Positions 22,698 through 34,697 of a stretch of DNA of 64,000 bases are shown here, in pieces (the first letter of the stretch is position 1; every line of letters starts with the position of its first letter). The notes beneath the pieces were generated by a model. The model was given only the letters and a program-made list of their open reading frames with translations. It did no database searches and had not been told where the DNA came from. The DNA is from Triangularia verruculosa (Eukaryota > Ascomycota > Sordariomycetes > Sordariales > Podosporaceae), in NCBI GenBank assembly GCA_033296885.1, contig MU863889.1, positions 310,001-374,000 of the forward strand, read 5' to 3'. The position numbers were made by a program, and so were the translations under genes.

Positions 22698-23810
22698 TCA
22701 CAAGCGCGGGAAGCCTGGTCCTGGCATCACCAGCCAGCGGAGGAGGAGGAGGAGCAGGACGAAGAGGATGATGAGGGCGTGGAGGAGGATGTAGAGGGCG
22801 AGGTGGAGAGGGAAGAAGAGGGAGAGGGAGGGGCGCGGCGTGGTGCTCATGATCTCCTGGTCGATCCAGGAGATCCACGACCGTCGCTTGGGAATGCCGG
22901 GGAGAGGGGAAGAGGTGGTCTTGGTGATGGCGGCGGCGGCTTCGTTTGCTCTGACTGTAGGCGAAGAATTGTAAGCGGATATTAAGTGAGAGATGTGTGG
23001 GCAGCCAGAGGCAGGGGATGGGGCTGGGGAAAGTAGGAAGAGACAGGGAAGCAGGAGACGAGAGGCAGAGTGGAGGGCAGGGAGGCCGGTGAGGCATGGG
23101 AAACGAAACAGGAAGCGCGGGGATCACGAACACCGCTCAATGTAAGCATCCACCTCCTTCTGAATGGCGGCGGCGCCCTCCTTGTTCTTCATATGCGAGA
23201 GGTACTCCAGGTGCCAGATGAATTCCCTGCGTCTCGCCAGCTCCCTGCGAGTGGCATCGGGGATGTGGCCGGTCACGGGGAAAAACCGTGTGAAGGTAGG
23301 TATCGTGGTCGGAGGAGTAGCGGGTGTGGCTGTCACTCACTCGTTGGCGATGGCAAAGGAGTCAAAGCCCCGGTTTCTCGTGGCGTCTCTCTCGAATATG
23401 GGCTTTGGGACGCCGTCGGCGGAGGAAACTCGTAGGTTGAACGGTGACACCCTGGCAGCGAGAGGGCTGAGAGGAGGAGGAAGGGCAAAAGGAGACGGCG
23501 ATCGCGGTTGAGGCGGCGCCGGTGAGGCAATCGAGTGCGGTTCATCGCAAGGTATCATGGGAGGAGGGAGGGCAAAAGGTGGAGGTGATCGAATTGGAAG
23601 GACTGGCGAGCCCATTGAGTCTGACGAGTCGAAAGGGCTGAGAGGAGATGGGAGGGAAAACGAGGATGGCGATCTCAATGAGAGTGCGGATAAGGCCATT
23701 GAGTGTGTCGCTTGAAGAGGGCTGAGGGGAGATGGGAGGGGGAGAGGAGATGACGATTTCGATGGAGGTGGGATAGCCGACGTGCCGTGGGCTGCATTGA
23801 CAGAAGTCAT
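22698..23810 (-). CDS. proline-rich tail-anchored membrane protein with four 28-aa repeats
   Basis: Exons 23810-23341, 23244-23134 and 22950-22698 join in phase to a 277-aa protein. Residues about 15-130 hold four consecutive units of roughly 28 residues starting R/K-S-x-S/P and containing F/P-x-L-P-x-P-L-S-P (for example RSPSSFSLPSPLSPF and RSPSPFALPPPLSPL). Next is a charged helical part (ANEELARRREFIWHLEYLSH, then EVDAYIERANEAAAAITK), and the C-terminus is one strong membrane helix (LALYILLHALIILFVLLLLL, about residues 239-267) with only ten residues after it. That is the topology of a tail-anchored protein with its body in the cytosol. No named domain is recognised. Exon 3 was missed by simple ORF reading because its frame is only open after splicing at 22950. 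Confidence 0.65.
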
Positions 23811-26224
23811 CGCCGTGTAATTGCTATAGTAAAATCTAATGGCCCTAAATGGCGGGAAAAGGCGATATTCGAGAGACCCCGTTACTCTTCTAACTTTGGG
23901 TTTGCTTACTTCCTTCGTGGTTTTGGAGGCAACCCCTTACTGCCAAAGAAGTGGCCAAGTTTCCAATTTGTTTTCCGAGGAAACTTTTAGGACTCTGTGG
24001 GCGCCAAAAGCCGGAGAAGGGTTCGTTCATCTCTTCTTTTTGGCCAACGGGGCGGCGGGCTGGCAAAGAGAGCTGCCAGGCGGTATCATGACGGTGCCAT
24101 TCCACTGAGGTTACACAATGCCTCAAGTATTGAAGGTTGCGGTGGAAAAGTATCATATCAGAAGTGTCTTCTCTTTTGGGGGCCATAGAAACTCTGGATA
24201 GCTTGCATCTTTCGTCCCTCCTGAGAATGGGTGGAATGTGTATATCAGGGGCGATGGCTAAGGGCGGCAGGCTTGCGCAGAAAGAGTGAGATAAAAGACA
24301 GACAACACTTACAAGGTGTCACGGCTGCTTCAGATCACTGCACCAAAGAGCGTGATTGTTATCAAAAGCACTAAGCGAGGAAAATTTGCAGGCATCAGTC
24401 GCTCCAGTGGTACCTATATATATGGTGAGGCACTCGTGTTCGGTCTAATGAGGTAGGTTCCTTAAGATTGGGCAAAGGATACCTTGTGGGTATGTCTGTT
24501 GATAAATGGCAGACTCCAATCGCATATAGCAAGAATACCTATTTCAGGTAGGTCCTGTGCGGTACTAAACTGGAGCCCCTTTCACACATGATGTATGTGA
24601 TGCTGGGTATGGCATACCTTATGTGCTCTATAAGTGCATGAACGCCGTGATGATCTTCACGATGAAGGTAAGATGTGTGAGCTTAACACTGTATTGGGCA
24701 TCGTGCGACCGGACTAGCTATGACCGAGCCCAGTAAAGTGGATGAGAAAGAAAGAGTATAGACATCTGAGCTTTTAAAAGACAAGTAAAGCTAGGATAGT
24801 GGCTTTCAAGGGTTTAGGGCAAGTTTTATAGAGCTTAGATTAAAGCCATCTTATTAAGTTGATCTGAGCTTTTATGGCAGTTGATATTGATGTTTAAACG
24901 ATAGTTGGAGCTTGGATAGAGTCTTTGAAGTTCTAGTTTAAGTTGATAAAGGGTTTGGACTAAGCCTATAAGGACAACGGGGTAGATACATTGATCGCAT
25001 AAGCCGTTGATATTAAGAGATGGATGAAGTTAAGCTTCTCGATTTAAGATGTTGGATATTCTCCACTAAGTAAGGTAGGTATCGAGTAAAGCACTCTGTT
25101 TGATGTAGATGGCTTTAGGATATGGGAAACTGCCAGTTCTTACGATCTAAGTCACTAGATAGCTCAGGCTAATATATTATGCTTTGTTGTAAGCCAAAAT
25201 CTCACGTATGAGCTTGGGCTCAGTGTTAGCACACTTCACCGAGTCTCACCAAAGAAAGCTGAACCGTGGGTTAGGGTTGTACTGCATTCCAGTCCTGGGA
25301 GTCTGGAGCATGCGGCAAGTAGGTGCTGTCTTGTCGTGGCAGGCCACCATGATCCGTGTAATCTAGCACCTGGGTACCGGTTGCAGATAGCTCCACTCTC
25401 AACCAATGGAAAGGGTGTCAAATGTTGTTTTGGTGTCGGTTCGAGAGACAAGTCAATCGGAGATTTTTGGTTGGCCGTTGAACTTCAGCAGCCGCCCGGG
25501 AGGGTGGGGCACGCAGTCCCCCGCTGGCGGTGCGACATCGGGTTTCCGATTGGGCGGGGCCAGCGCCTACTGAATGCCGCCAATGTCTCGGTCAAAAAAT
25601 AGCAATCGGGTTCCAAGAGCCTCACTCGATCGCCTTGTTTCCTTCCCCATGTCGTGCAATTGGAGCTTAGGCGCCAATAGGCGCGCCTGTTTCAAGCCGA
25701 AATGAATCATCCGTTGCCATGGATCAACGTCGGATCAAGATGGCTGGCGAACAGAATGCAGACACATAAGATGTCGAGGTGCCTCGACGGGGCTTGACTT
25801 GGAGCTTCTGTTCAGCAACACAAGCACAGCAAACACGTCTTTTCCTTGGGTTTCGTTTCCCCTTTTTTCCTTTTTCTTAGGGTCTCTATTTCCTACTTTT
25901 CCTTTGTGATTATCTACAGGTCTTTCTTGGGTCTTTTCTCCTTAGGTTTGATCACCACCACCACGACACATTGATTCGACATCTCTTGGCAGTTGACCTG
26001 TCCCGCAACTTACGCCCACAACTTCACTTCACGCCTTGAGCAGTGAAGAACAACACCATTTCCCACGATCTCACTACCGGTTGCCCAACATTCCCGTCAC
26101 AACTTCTTTCCCGCCTCCCCCGACGGTGCCGTTTCCAAAATCCAAGTTTCCCCTGAGGACCGCCGCCAAGGAGAGGCCTTCACTCGAACTGGTCACCGAT
26201 TTCAACCCGACCAAGCCTCTCAAG
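23811..26224. other. long non-coding, partly AT-rich region
   Basis: No gene is supported over about 2.4 kb. The part 24740-25200 is AT-rich with loose repeats of GAGCTT and AGTTGATA-like words. The part 25830-26224 is pyrimidine-rich and is the likely promoter and 5' leader of the MARVEL gene. Confidence 0.4.
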
Positions 26225-27660
26225 ATGAGATTCCAGGCCCCTCAGTTGGGCGCCTTGGGCGTCACCTTCACTCTGATGCGGGCATTCCAGTTCGCGTGCT
26301 TGATCTCGGTTATTGGTCTTTGTGCCAACTTCATCAACGAGATTGCTACAGCTGAGCACAATCCTCCATCCGAGCTTGTTGGTGCTCTCACAGTGGTATG
26401 TCTTGCATTGCTAAAGGTTATCTCCAACATACACTGACATGTAAACAGGCCGTAACGGCGATCATCTATGTGATCATTACCTACATTTTGTACTACGACA
26501 ACATGCTTTCGATGCTCACCACTGCTGGTCTGGACGGACTCCTCTTCATTGCATCCATCGTTGTTGCCTCCTTGATTGGAAAACCTCTTTCCATGCTCAA
26601 CTGCGCTGCCATTCCGTCGTCAGACTACGCTTCCACCTTGTTTTCGTCTGCCCCCTCTCCGATCAAGTCAATCATCACCAAGACGGTTTCCTATGTCAGT
26701 TTTGTTCTGCTCGACCAAACAACCTGCTATCAGATCAAGGCTGTCTGGGGCCTCTGCATCACCATCTGTCTTCTCTTCGCCTTTTCAACACTGGCCTGCC
26801 TTGGGTTGTGGCAGCGCATCCGGCGTGAGACCAAGAACAAGGATATTGAGGGCTAGGGGCGCGCGGGTACCTACGGAGGAGTGCGTGGTGTTGGAAAAGC
26901 GTGGGATTCAGATGTGTCTCTCGGCACAAAGTCGATGGCTTCCACCACTTCCTACCCAAGCTTTCCCCCTCCTCCGCTGGTGCCCATCCGCGATCGCGGG
27001 AATAGCCGTGCCCCCCCGGCGGCCCTGCTCTCTGTTGGCCCGAACAATAACGCACTCGGCTTGTCAGTCACCCAACCGAGATACAGCTGCGAATCGGACG
27101 CGTCCTCCATCAATAGCGTTTTCACTGGTGGTAGCCCTCCAACAAAAGGCCTGAGACCCCCACCAAGACTCCATATGCGTGCGCCGGCCAAGACCATGCC
27201 AACGATTCCCGGGTCTCCCATTGACGAGAAGGAAGGACAATATCAGGGGTTGTCTCCATTGGTGGCTCGGGTTCCTGCTCTCACTTTGAGTATCCCGAAC
27301 ACACAGACAAAAGTCACCTCCCTCAGTGATGACAAAATCCCTGAGGAACACAAACGAGCTCCAACTTGCCTTCCATGTTCACCTTTGTCCCCTATTCGCG
27401 GCTTCATGATGGCCGCCCGCCGGAATCGCAAGTCAGGCGGTGTTCCCGTTCCACCTCCTATCGTCGTGCCTTCCCCACCTGGAAGAAGTTCCCGGTTTAG
27501 GGAGGAAGCCAGTCCCAGTCCAGCGTTGGAGACCGTCATGTTCAGTCCTCCTCACATCCCGAGTGCGCCCAAGAAGAGGAAGACGGTTTGGGAGGGGTGG
27601 TGGGATATCGGATTGCTGGAGAGGATGAACACGATCAAGAGGAAGGCGCTTCCTAAATAG
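26225..27660 (+). CDS. MARVEL-type four-helix membrane protein with a long C-terminal tail
   Basis: Exon 1 is 26225-26395 and exon 2 begins at 26449 after a 53-nt intron. Reading straight on gives a 192-aa protein ending at 26856, with four hydrophobic helices, the usual MARVEL topology (GALGVTFTLMRAFQFACLIS; AIIYVIITYILYY; LDGLLFIASIVVASLIG; WGLCITICLLFAFSTLACLG). However, a donor at 26825 (GTGAGA) and an acceptor at 26911 (ATTCAG) join exon 2 in phase to a further 249 codons ending at 27660, a Pro/Ser-rich basic tail ending ERMNTIKRKALPK; this long form has 431 aa. That downstream frame has only a late ATG of its own (26935), which favours the spliced form. MARVEL proteins sit in plasma-membrane or vesicle microdomains. 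Confidence 0.7.
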
Positions 27661-28158
27661 AGGCGACAGGAGAGATGTAATAGATGACGCAGCAAAGGCA
27701 TTGCTCATAGACATGGCCTTGCAGAGGCCGGTAATGATCTGGGACGGGCAACTAATTTTTGGGTTTGGGAAAATTGGGACAGGATCATCTCCCTTTGGAA
27801 GGTCGAGAACAAAAAAATACATAAAGTATGCACAAATTGATACAGTAATACACAGCATTATTCAACAGAGTTCTTTTGCTCCTTCACCTGACTTTTGGCA
27901 AGGGCGCCTGAGAATAAATTGCAATCTGCTACTGCTTGCAATCCACAGAAGACTGGACCACAGATGACGTTTGTGGCCGTGGTGGCTGCCAACACCCACG
28001 TTCGACGTCTGCGTGCAAACGAAGCGTGCCATCGTCCAAGTTTTCCCATGCATTGTCTTTCTACCACCTCGACCACAATTACCATCCGATAGATTTCTCA
28101 TCCACGCCAGCATCGTTAATCATAAGGAAAACACCACCTGTCACGAGCCTAAGCCAAA
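27661..28158. other. intergenic
   Basis: No gene or repeat is recognised; the right end is the leader of the small acidic-protein gene. Confidence 0.4.
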
Positions 28159-28812
28159 ATGACCTCCTTCCTTGATCTCATTACCCCTACCGAAGAGATT
28201 CGCATGTTCACTGAGGATCATTGGCGCCATACCAACGCACACTTCGGGTCCTACGATCAAATTGCCGGAAGATGTAAATACGCCATCTTCTTCACGCATC
28301 TTGTTGTCCGCCTGACGTTTCCCTTTCTCTTGGAGAGGATCGGCTTCTTCGCCTTTCTGGATCGGAATGCGGCCCGGCTTAAGGGGTGGTTCAAAAGAAT
28401 AAAGGGGGATATCAACGACACCACGGAGGGCACTGAAGGCAAGGATGATGAGGCCGAAGATACAGACGAAGAGGGATCAGAGACAACCCAGGAGCAGGAA
28501 CAAGAGGCGCACACGGTAACAGAGTAGGAACAAACAGTCATCGCGCTATACCTAAGGGAAGGTGCTGGAGCCCTCTTCTTGAGAAGCAAAGAGTTGCCTC
28601 CAAAAGATCCTGTGGTTGAGGAACTTAAGGAAAAGGCGTGGGAGCTGCTCAATGCGAGGTATTATATTTTGGGGGACGAGTACGGCAAGCCTAGGAGGTA
28701 CACCTACAAGTATTTCTCTTATCCTGAGAAGGTCTGGGCAGAGAAGGAGGCACGACGGGGCCAGACAATGGATTCATTTGCAATGCAAGAGTTATATCAG
28801 GCCATCTGCTAA
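28159..28812 (+). CDS. hypothetical protein with an acidic middle
   Basis: The frame from 28159 reads MTSFLDLITPTEEIRMFTED, then a hydrophobic patch (KYAIFFTHLVVRLTFPFLLE), then an acidic run (DDEAEDTDEEGSETTQEQEQ) to a TAG at 28525-28527. The same frame stays open after this TAG to 28812 and looks protein-like (PVVEELKEKAWELLNARYYI, YGKPRRYTYKYFSYPEKVWA). A 78-nt intron 28516-28593 (GTAACA...AAAGAG) would remove the TAG in phase, giving about 191 aa; its splice signals are only fair. Alternatively the short 122-aa form is the product. I do not recognise the family; a distant link to small filamentous-fungal membrane-associated proteins is possible. Confidence 0.45.
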
Positions 28813-30830
28813 GTCAGGTACCTTGTGGAGAGGCACGTGCTTGTGGACGACAGCGATAGCGTAAACAGCCTTTGATCAATATATATCCTTTGTTTCAACT
28901 TTGACAATATTGCAGCCGGACTTAACGGTCAACCGCTGTCGCTGGGACGTTTATTTGCACTGGTTCCATGGCTCCGACACATCTGATGGACGATGACAAG
29001 GCAAGTAAGATTCCCCTTCTAGATGCGTACTCTACTCAGATAGGTAGACAAAAAGCATATCTCGACATGAATGTTTCATTGTGTCCATTAAGAGGCGGTC
29101 GTGGAGCGTGGGTCTCTGAGTTACTGCTTGGCTCCTCTTCTTCTTGTCGAACAATTGCAGCCAAAACTGCAGCCTTTCCCTCACACCACACCAGTACCAC
29201 CACATTGTGTCGCACCAAAAGGACGCCCTTAGCCAAGGGCTAAGGCAAGGGGTATATCTCTTCACACATTGTCCACCACTTCGAGAGGTACCAATACACC
29301 TAGTTTCCCGGCGTTTCTTCTGACCCTCCCTGAATGACATTGGCTGCAACAACTGAGTTCCAGGGAAGATCAGAGGCAAAATAACGATTCTAGGCATCGC
29401 TTGCCAGCTGCTCCTTCTGTTGTTTAGAGTTTCGCCTTGTGGCAGACCCCTTGATACCGTCCTGGCAAGAAGGAATCGGGCTACCGGTGGAAGTCAGTAA
29501 TTCGAACATGAGGGCAAGGGGCCGTGGAAGTGAGGCGAGGAAAGTGAACCTACCTAACAAAACAGGGTTTCTTGGGTGCTTCAACATTTTCAGGGACTTG
29601 TTGGGTAGACATCTTTGTGGGTACTTGAACCAGCAAAGTCTCTATCTGAAGTGTGACGGCCGTGGGAGTGCTGAAGCCGTAAAAGAAATGGTGGCTGCGT
29701 TGTTATTCACCCAACATGAAAAGGACAAGCTGGTGGTCTCCCAGAGGACGGTGGACTTATTTATCATGCTGTTCCGCCGCGGAAACTGGGAGGGTTGTGG
29801 CCGATAGACCAGTCATCAATGCTCTGCATTGTTTTGATGATTCCCAACCTGGATACCCCCATTGGCAACATGAGATAGGGAGTGTTTTGCCAACCGCTAC
29901 CTGTCTGTGGCTTGCAAGATGGCAGCGACAAGTGTCTAGCGAAGGAATCCACCTCTGCATGTGGTGTTGCGGGAAAGACGAAGCAGGATGATTCCTCATC
30001 AACCCCTTCCACTTGGAAAACACAGCAAAAGGATCCCTCACAGTTTTGGGTGCGAGCACATGGAATTGCGGGAATTTTTAAGGGTTTGAACCAATAGTAG
30101 ATCCCGAGAGGCCACTTTCTGTGTTTTCACGGATAGAAGGGGTGTGATAGGTATGCAGGCTGATTCCCCCGCCAAGTCTGGCGGCGTCCAGTTATTAGCA
30201 GGCTGTGTGGTCTTGCGGGAATCTTTGCCGACTTTCTCCCACCTTATCGGTGATTGTTGGATTAGTAAGCAAGCCTAGCGCAGTGCTACGACTTCAAGCC
30301 GTCAGGCCTGGGTCGCATTGTTTGGTACACTGAACAAACAATATACAAGACAGCTTGACCATCACATACCTGATATACCAACAGTGATAAGGTATGCCGG
30401 CACATGCGTGTGCCTCGTAGACGAGTTTGCAATCGATACTAGGTACCTAGATGGTACTTGAGGGCCCGGGTCTGGGTGTGCTGCTCGAGGAATTTGACCA
30501 GTCCCTCGGGCTGCTAAGGCTGCATTACTTGCATCGGCGGGCGGTGAAACTGAAACAGCTGTGGAGAGGGAGCCTTGGGAATCATGGCGCACCCAATGAT
30601 ACCATTCCATTGTTGCGTTTTTGTGTGAACACGGCGGCGTTGTGGTCTATTTAACCATTGATGTCTGCCACCATTATTCTCGCATTCCTCTGCCATTCAT
30701 TCCACCGACCTCCCAGGGGTTTCCCTAGGTACCACATTTGTGTACCACTTCTTTTGTGTCTCGAACGGTCGCCGGATATCCACGGCGGCCATCAGGCCCT
30801 AAATTCAACCCGTTCGTTTTTTGAATCTAG
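28813..30830. other. gene-poor region
   Basis: Several overlapping ORFs of 65-120 codons on both strands lack ATG starts or motifs. The only features are a TAGGTACCTAG tract near 30440 and CCTAGGTACC near 30725. I cannot support a gene, although the 5' exon of the zinc-finger gene should lie near the right end. Confidence 0.35.
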
Positions 30831-31615
30831 GGGATCACCCTCAGTTTCACCAACAACGCGAAGGAGACAGTCAGAAAACCCCCCAACTTTCTTCCTCTTC
30901 CGAGTTCCACCATCCTGGTTCGGTTCAGTCACCACGACGACTTTTCGAATCCGGTGAACTCGTCCCTCCTTCCCCTGTCCCTTCTTTTCCTCAAAATGGA
31001 TACCCGGACCGTCCGCTTGTCCTCGATCACTACCCTGACTATGTTCCGCAAGATGATCATGGTGGGTCTCCGCTGGATGATCTTGATGTGGAAGCGGCTC
31101 TACGGCCTATCGAAGTCACCGAGCTGGATGGAAAGCTCTGTCGCATTTGCTACAAAACCTTCGAGACTTCCGAGGCTTTACACCGCCACTTCAATGAAGA
31201 GTTCAGACGCCCGGACCTTTACTGCTACCAGCACGAGCATTCATTTCAAACAATTGGAGAGCTCCTCCGACATTTCAATGTGTTTCACGACAATATCCCG
31301 GAGCTTCGATGTCCTCATTGCAACAAAGGATTCCCATCTGTTGACGAGTTTGATAGACACGCCGACAAAGTCCGACGTCATTGTTGCGCATTCTATGGCT
31401 GTTTTGCGGTGTTTGAGTCTCGCAAAGACAAGGATAACCACCACAACTCGAGAAAACATCGCGGGCTTCCCGACTTTATATGCACACACTGCGGGGGAAC
31501 ATTCGCTACCAATTCAAACTGCAACCGGCATATCCGACAAAACTCAGATTGTCAAAAAGCTGGAGCTAAGGCGTCAAACCTGGGGGCGGGTTTTCAGATT
31601 TCGGATGAGTCTTGA
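30831..31615 (+). CDS. C2H2 zinc-finger protein, 5' end unresolved
   Basis: The frame encodes about 261 aa with an acidic, Pro/Ser-rich N-terminal part and then C2H2-like fingers: CRICYKTFETSEALHRHF, a second YCYQHEHSF...LLRHFNVFH, CPHCNKGFPSVDEFDRH, CAFYGCFAVF...HHNSRKH and CTHCGGTFATNSNCNRH. Such proteins usually bind DNA or RNA in the nucleus; the irregular spacing suggests some fingers are degenerate. There is no ATG anywhere in this open frame, so translation must begin in an upstream exon. An acceptor at 30829-30830 (AATCTAG) is the likely junction, and ATG codons near 30661 are candidate starts, but I could not fix a phase-consistent donor. Confidence 0.65.
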
Positions 31616-32859
31616 TGTTGAGATGTTCGCGTTCAACATCTGTTCCTAAGCTGGCAACAAACCACGCCCTTTTCAGCATTAGAGAGCGACCACCGGAATT
31701 TGACGACATAAACCTACATAATACCACGAAGCGCATCAGACTGTAACCGATACTAATCTTATATGATGGCCCAACATACACCAAAAACCAGCAATCGGAG
31801 CAACCCTGTCTCTGGTCCTCTTCGACACCCCTTTCCGGCAATTCTCTTCGTCGTGGAGGAGGCACTGTTCCTTTGGGTTTCGCTTGGTTTTGGATGTGGC
31901 TGAGGAGAAAGTGACAAGTGGCTCTGAAAGGTGGTTTGAGTACCTTACCTGATGTTGGTGTCTACCGCTTATATGAACGTGCTTGCAAATGGGCACGTTA
32001 TTTCTCTTAGGAATCTTAGCCAATTGAATCTAATCATAAATAGATAGGTATCAACAGTTTTTTTGTACTTCTTTTTCTCGACAAAGTCGATCTCCAAGCC
32101 GTGTTCCTTCAAACAGGGGATGTGTCATAAGACCCGACTTGAGAATCTGTTATGAGAACACTACTTTTGTCAGGCCATTCTTCCTCCACTCGTTTGCTCT
32201 TTTGGTCGTCACGTTTGTCAGCCATCCTGTCACTCAATTCGGATTTCAGATAGACTTATTCTCCACCCTTCACTGCCATCAGAATTCCAGGGCAAACAGT
32301 CTTTTCTAGACCGATGGTTTCGGTTATAGTTGCAAGCACGGGAGATATTCGCAGCCTCTTCAGTCGCCCTGCCCCTTCAGTTATTTGGTGCATGTTTCAT
32401 GTCGGGCATATTATCGGCCGTGAGGTTTCTCTAGGTAGGTAGCTTCGACAGTCGCGAGACCCGCACCAGAGATGGTTCAGTCAAGTCGCTTGTTAAACCC
32501 TGATAGGTACCTACCTACCTAAGGCATCCACAGAATACATCACAGCTTCTCTTCAACACCTTGGCTCTGGCCACATTTGTCCCGCAAGCTCATAAAACCA
32601 CCCGAATTTCCATACAGGATGTTGTCGCAAAAGCCTATGGGCCCCTGGAAGACAGATGCCGCTGGTGGTCTAGGTTACAGTGGAGGATTCACGGTGTATT
32701 GGCAATATAAATTCCCCGCAGTTGCCTTCCCGTCGTGGCTGAGCCCTCGTTTACGTGCTGACAGACATCTCACGCCTTAAGAAACGACCTTCGCCCTCCT
32801 TTCGATGTTATCGGCTATCAAACCCCCACCGCTCACCAGCTTGTCAAGATCCCTTCACG
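31616..32859. other. intergenic, upstream of the GH7 gene
   Basis: No gene is supported. Tracts of TAGGTAGGTAG and TAGGTACCTACCTACC lie near 32430-32520. The last 200 bases are the GH7 leader. Confidence 0.4.
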
Positions 32860-34471
32860 ATGACTTCGCTCCCAGCCCTCCTTCTCTCCCTGTATGTCTT
32901 CACAGTCGCCGCCCAAAAGAAAGGCCACGTCCAACCCGAGAACCATCCGCCCTTTCAATGGACAAAATGCACCTCCCCGGGAAACTGCACGACCATCAAC
33001 GCAGAGGTCGTTCTAGACGCCAACTGGCGCTGGGTTCACGATGAGAAACAACGAACCTGTGTCGAGCTAGGTCCGGATGGGACCCAGTGGTGGGACGCGA
33101 ATGTTTGCGACCTGGGTGATGAGGGGGTGGGAACGACGAATAACTGTACCTCGAAGTGTATGCTGGAGGGGGCTGGCAATTATAGCGCTTTTTACGGGAT
33201 TACTGCCGTCAACAACACGCTGACGCAGAAGTTGGTTACGAGGTTTGAGTTTGCTACTACTGTTGGGTCGAGACTGTTTCTGTTGGAGGGGAGGGAGAAA
33301 TATCAGATGTTTACGCTGCTGGGGAATGAGCTGAGTTTTGATGTCGACTTATCAACTGTCGGATGTGGGATTAATGCAGCGCTTTACTTTGTGGCGATGG
33401 ATGCGGATGGGGGAGTGGAGAGGCATAAGCCGTACAACCATGCGGGGGCGGAGTATGGGACGGGGTATTGTGATGGGTGGTGTCAGGATAGGCAGCGGTT
33501 TGTGGCGGGCAAGGCGGCGACGAACAAACGAGATGGGAGTTTGAGGGAGTGGAGGAGCGATGGGGCTTGTTGTCCTGAGTTTGCGGTTTGGTGAGCTTAA
33601 TTGACTGTCGTGGGGATGGTTATGAAGACTGACTGACAGGATTGTGAAAATAGGGACTCGAATGCCCATGCGTTCGCAATGTCGTCGCATATTTGCGAGC
33701 ATGACGATTATAATCCTTGCGATGGGCCATATTGCAAGCCAGGGTACATCGACCCTGATGACAGGGCCGCCCCACCACAGTGTGCGAGGTACGGCTGTCA
33801 GTATAATCCGTATAGGATGGGGGTGAGGGAATTCTATGGGAAGGGAAAGGTAGTTGATACCACCAAGAGATTCACGTGAGTTCCATTTCTTTACCCTCAC
33901 TCTCTTCCGGAGGCTGATGCTGTCACACAGAGTGGTGACACGCTGGGAAGAGGACAGACAGTACCAGTTCTTCATCCAGGACGGCAAACGAATTGATGTT
34001 CCAGGCCCTACCTTGGAGGGGCTTCCCAAAAAAGCCGGCCTGACAGAAGAAATGTGTGCCACACAGGCAGACGTGTTCTCAGAACGTTACAGCTGGGCAG
34101 AGCATGGAGGCTGGGCGACGCATCGACGACAGGTGTTGGATCGACCCATGGTTTTGGTCATGTCTATTGATGCTAATGACGTAAGTATTTCTTTCCAAAT
34201 CCATGAGCTACCGATTTTCTGATCTTTGTGTCGGCAGTATTTTACGTGGAATGCATGGCTTGACTCTACACTTGCCCCTGAGCTCCCGGTTGGATCTGAG
34301 CGTGGGCCTTGCTCAGTGGAGAACAATGACCCTTTGACTGTCCAAGCAAGCAACTCGCAGGCGTGAGTTTACTCTTGTTCGGGCAAGCGGCGATGGTAGC
34401 TGACATGACGCAGAAAGGTTGTTTGGTCAAATATCAGGTTTGGGCTGATTGGGTCGACGACTGAGTTGTGA
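32860..34471 (+). CDS. GH7 (cellobiohydrolase/endoglucanase-type) protein with altered catalytic motif
   Basis: Five exons (32860-33590, 33654-33875, 33931-34180, 34238-34362, 34414-34471) give a 461-aa secreted protein. A signal peptide (MTSLPALLLSLYVFTVAA) is followed by the GH7 start ENHPPFQWTKCTSPGNCTTI and EVVLDANWRWVH. Family landmarks continue: CELGPDGT-like, CDGWCQDRQRFVAGKA, and a C-terminal WNAWLDST region. No cellulose-binding module follows. GH7 enzymes cleave cellulose with the triad E-x-D-x-x-E (nucleophile, helper Asp, acid/base Glu). Here the motif spans the first splice junction and reads CCPEFAVWDSN: Glu240 is kept, the helper Asp is Ala242 and the acid/base Glu is Asp245. 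The active-site loop WDDHY is also replaced by DANDY. The protein may be inactive, slow or repurposed. Confidence 0.88.
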
Positions 34472-34697
34472 GTGGCGGCAGGAAGGGGGGCTTGAGTTTC
34501 CTAGAGTAATTCGAGGTGAGGAGTCACAGTTGGAAGCTTTGCCGTTTGGTTTAAGCTTGGATGGAAGGGTCTTCAGGTTTAGGTACCCAACTTCTTTGCC
34601 ACATATCCTTCGCCCAGCACAATAACAGATATATGTGGCACCTTAACTCCAGTTAGAGTACGGAAAACCTGTATTCGCCAGCAAGAAAACCGGAAAC

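Noticed and set aside
22621..23133. 170-codon minus-strand frame of proline-rich text
   Set aside because: It is the wrong frame of the third exon of the tail-anchored protein; the spliced frame gives a clean membrane helix.
28257..28652. 131-codon minus-strand ORF
   Set aside because: Serine-rich shadow of the acidic coding strand at 28159.
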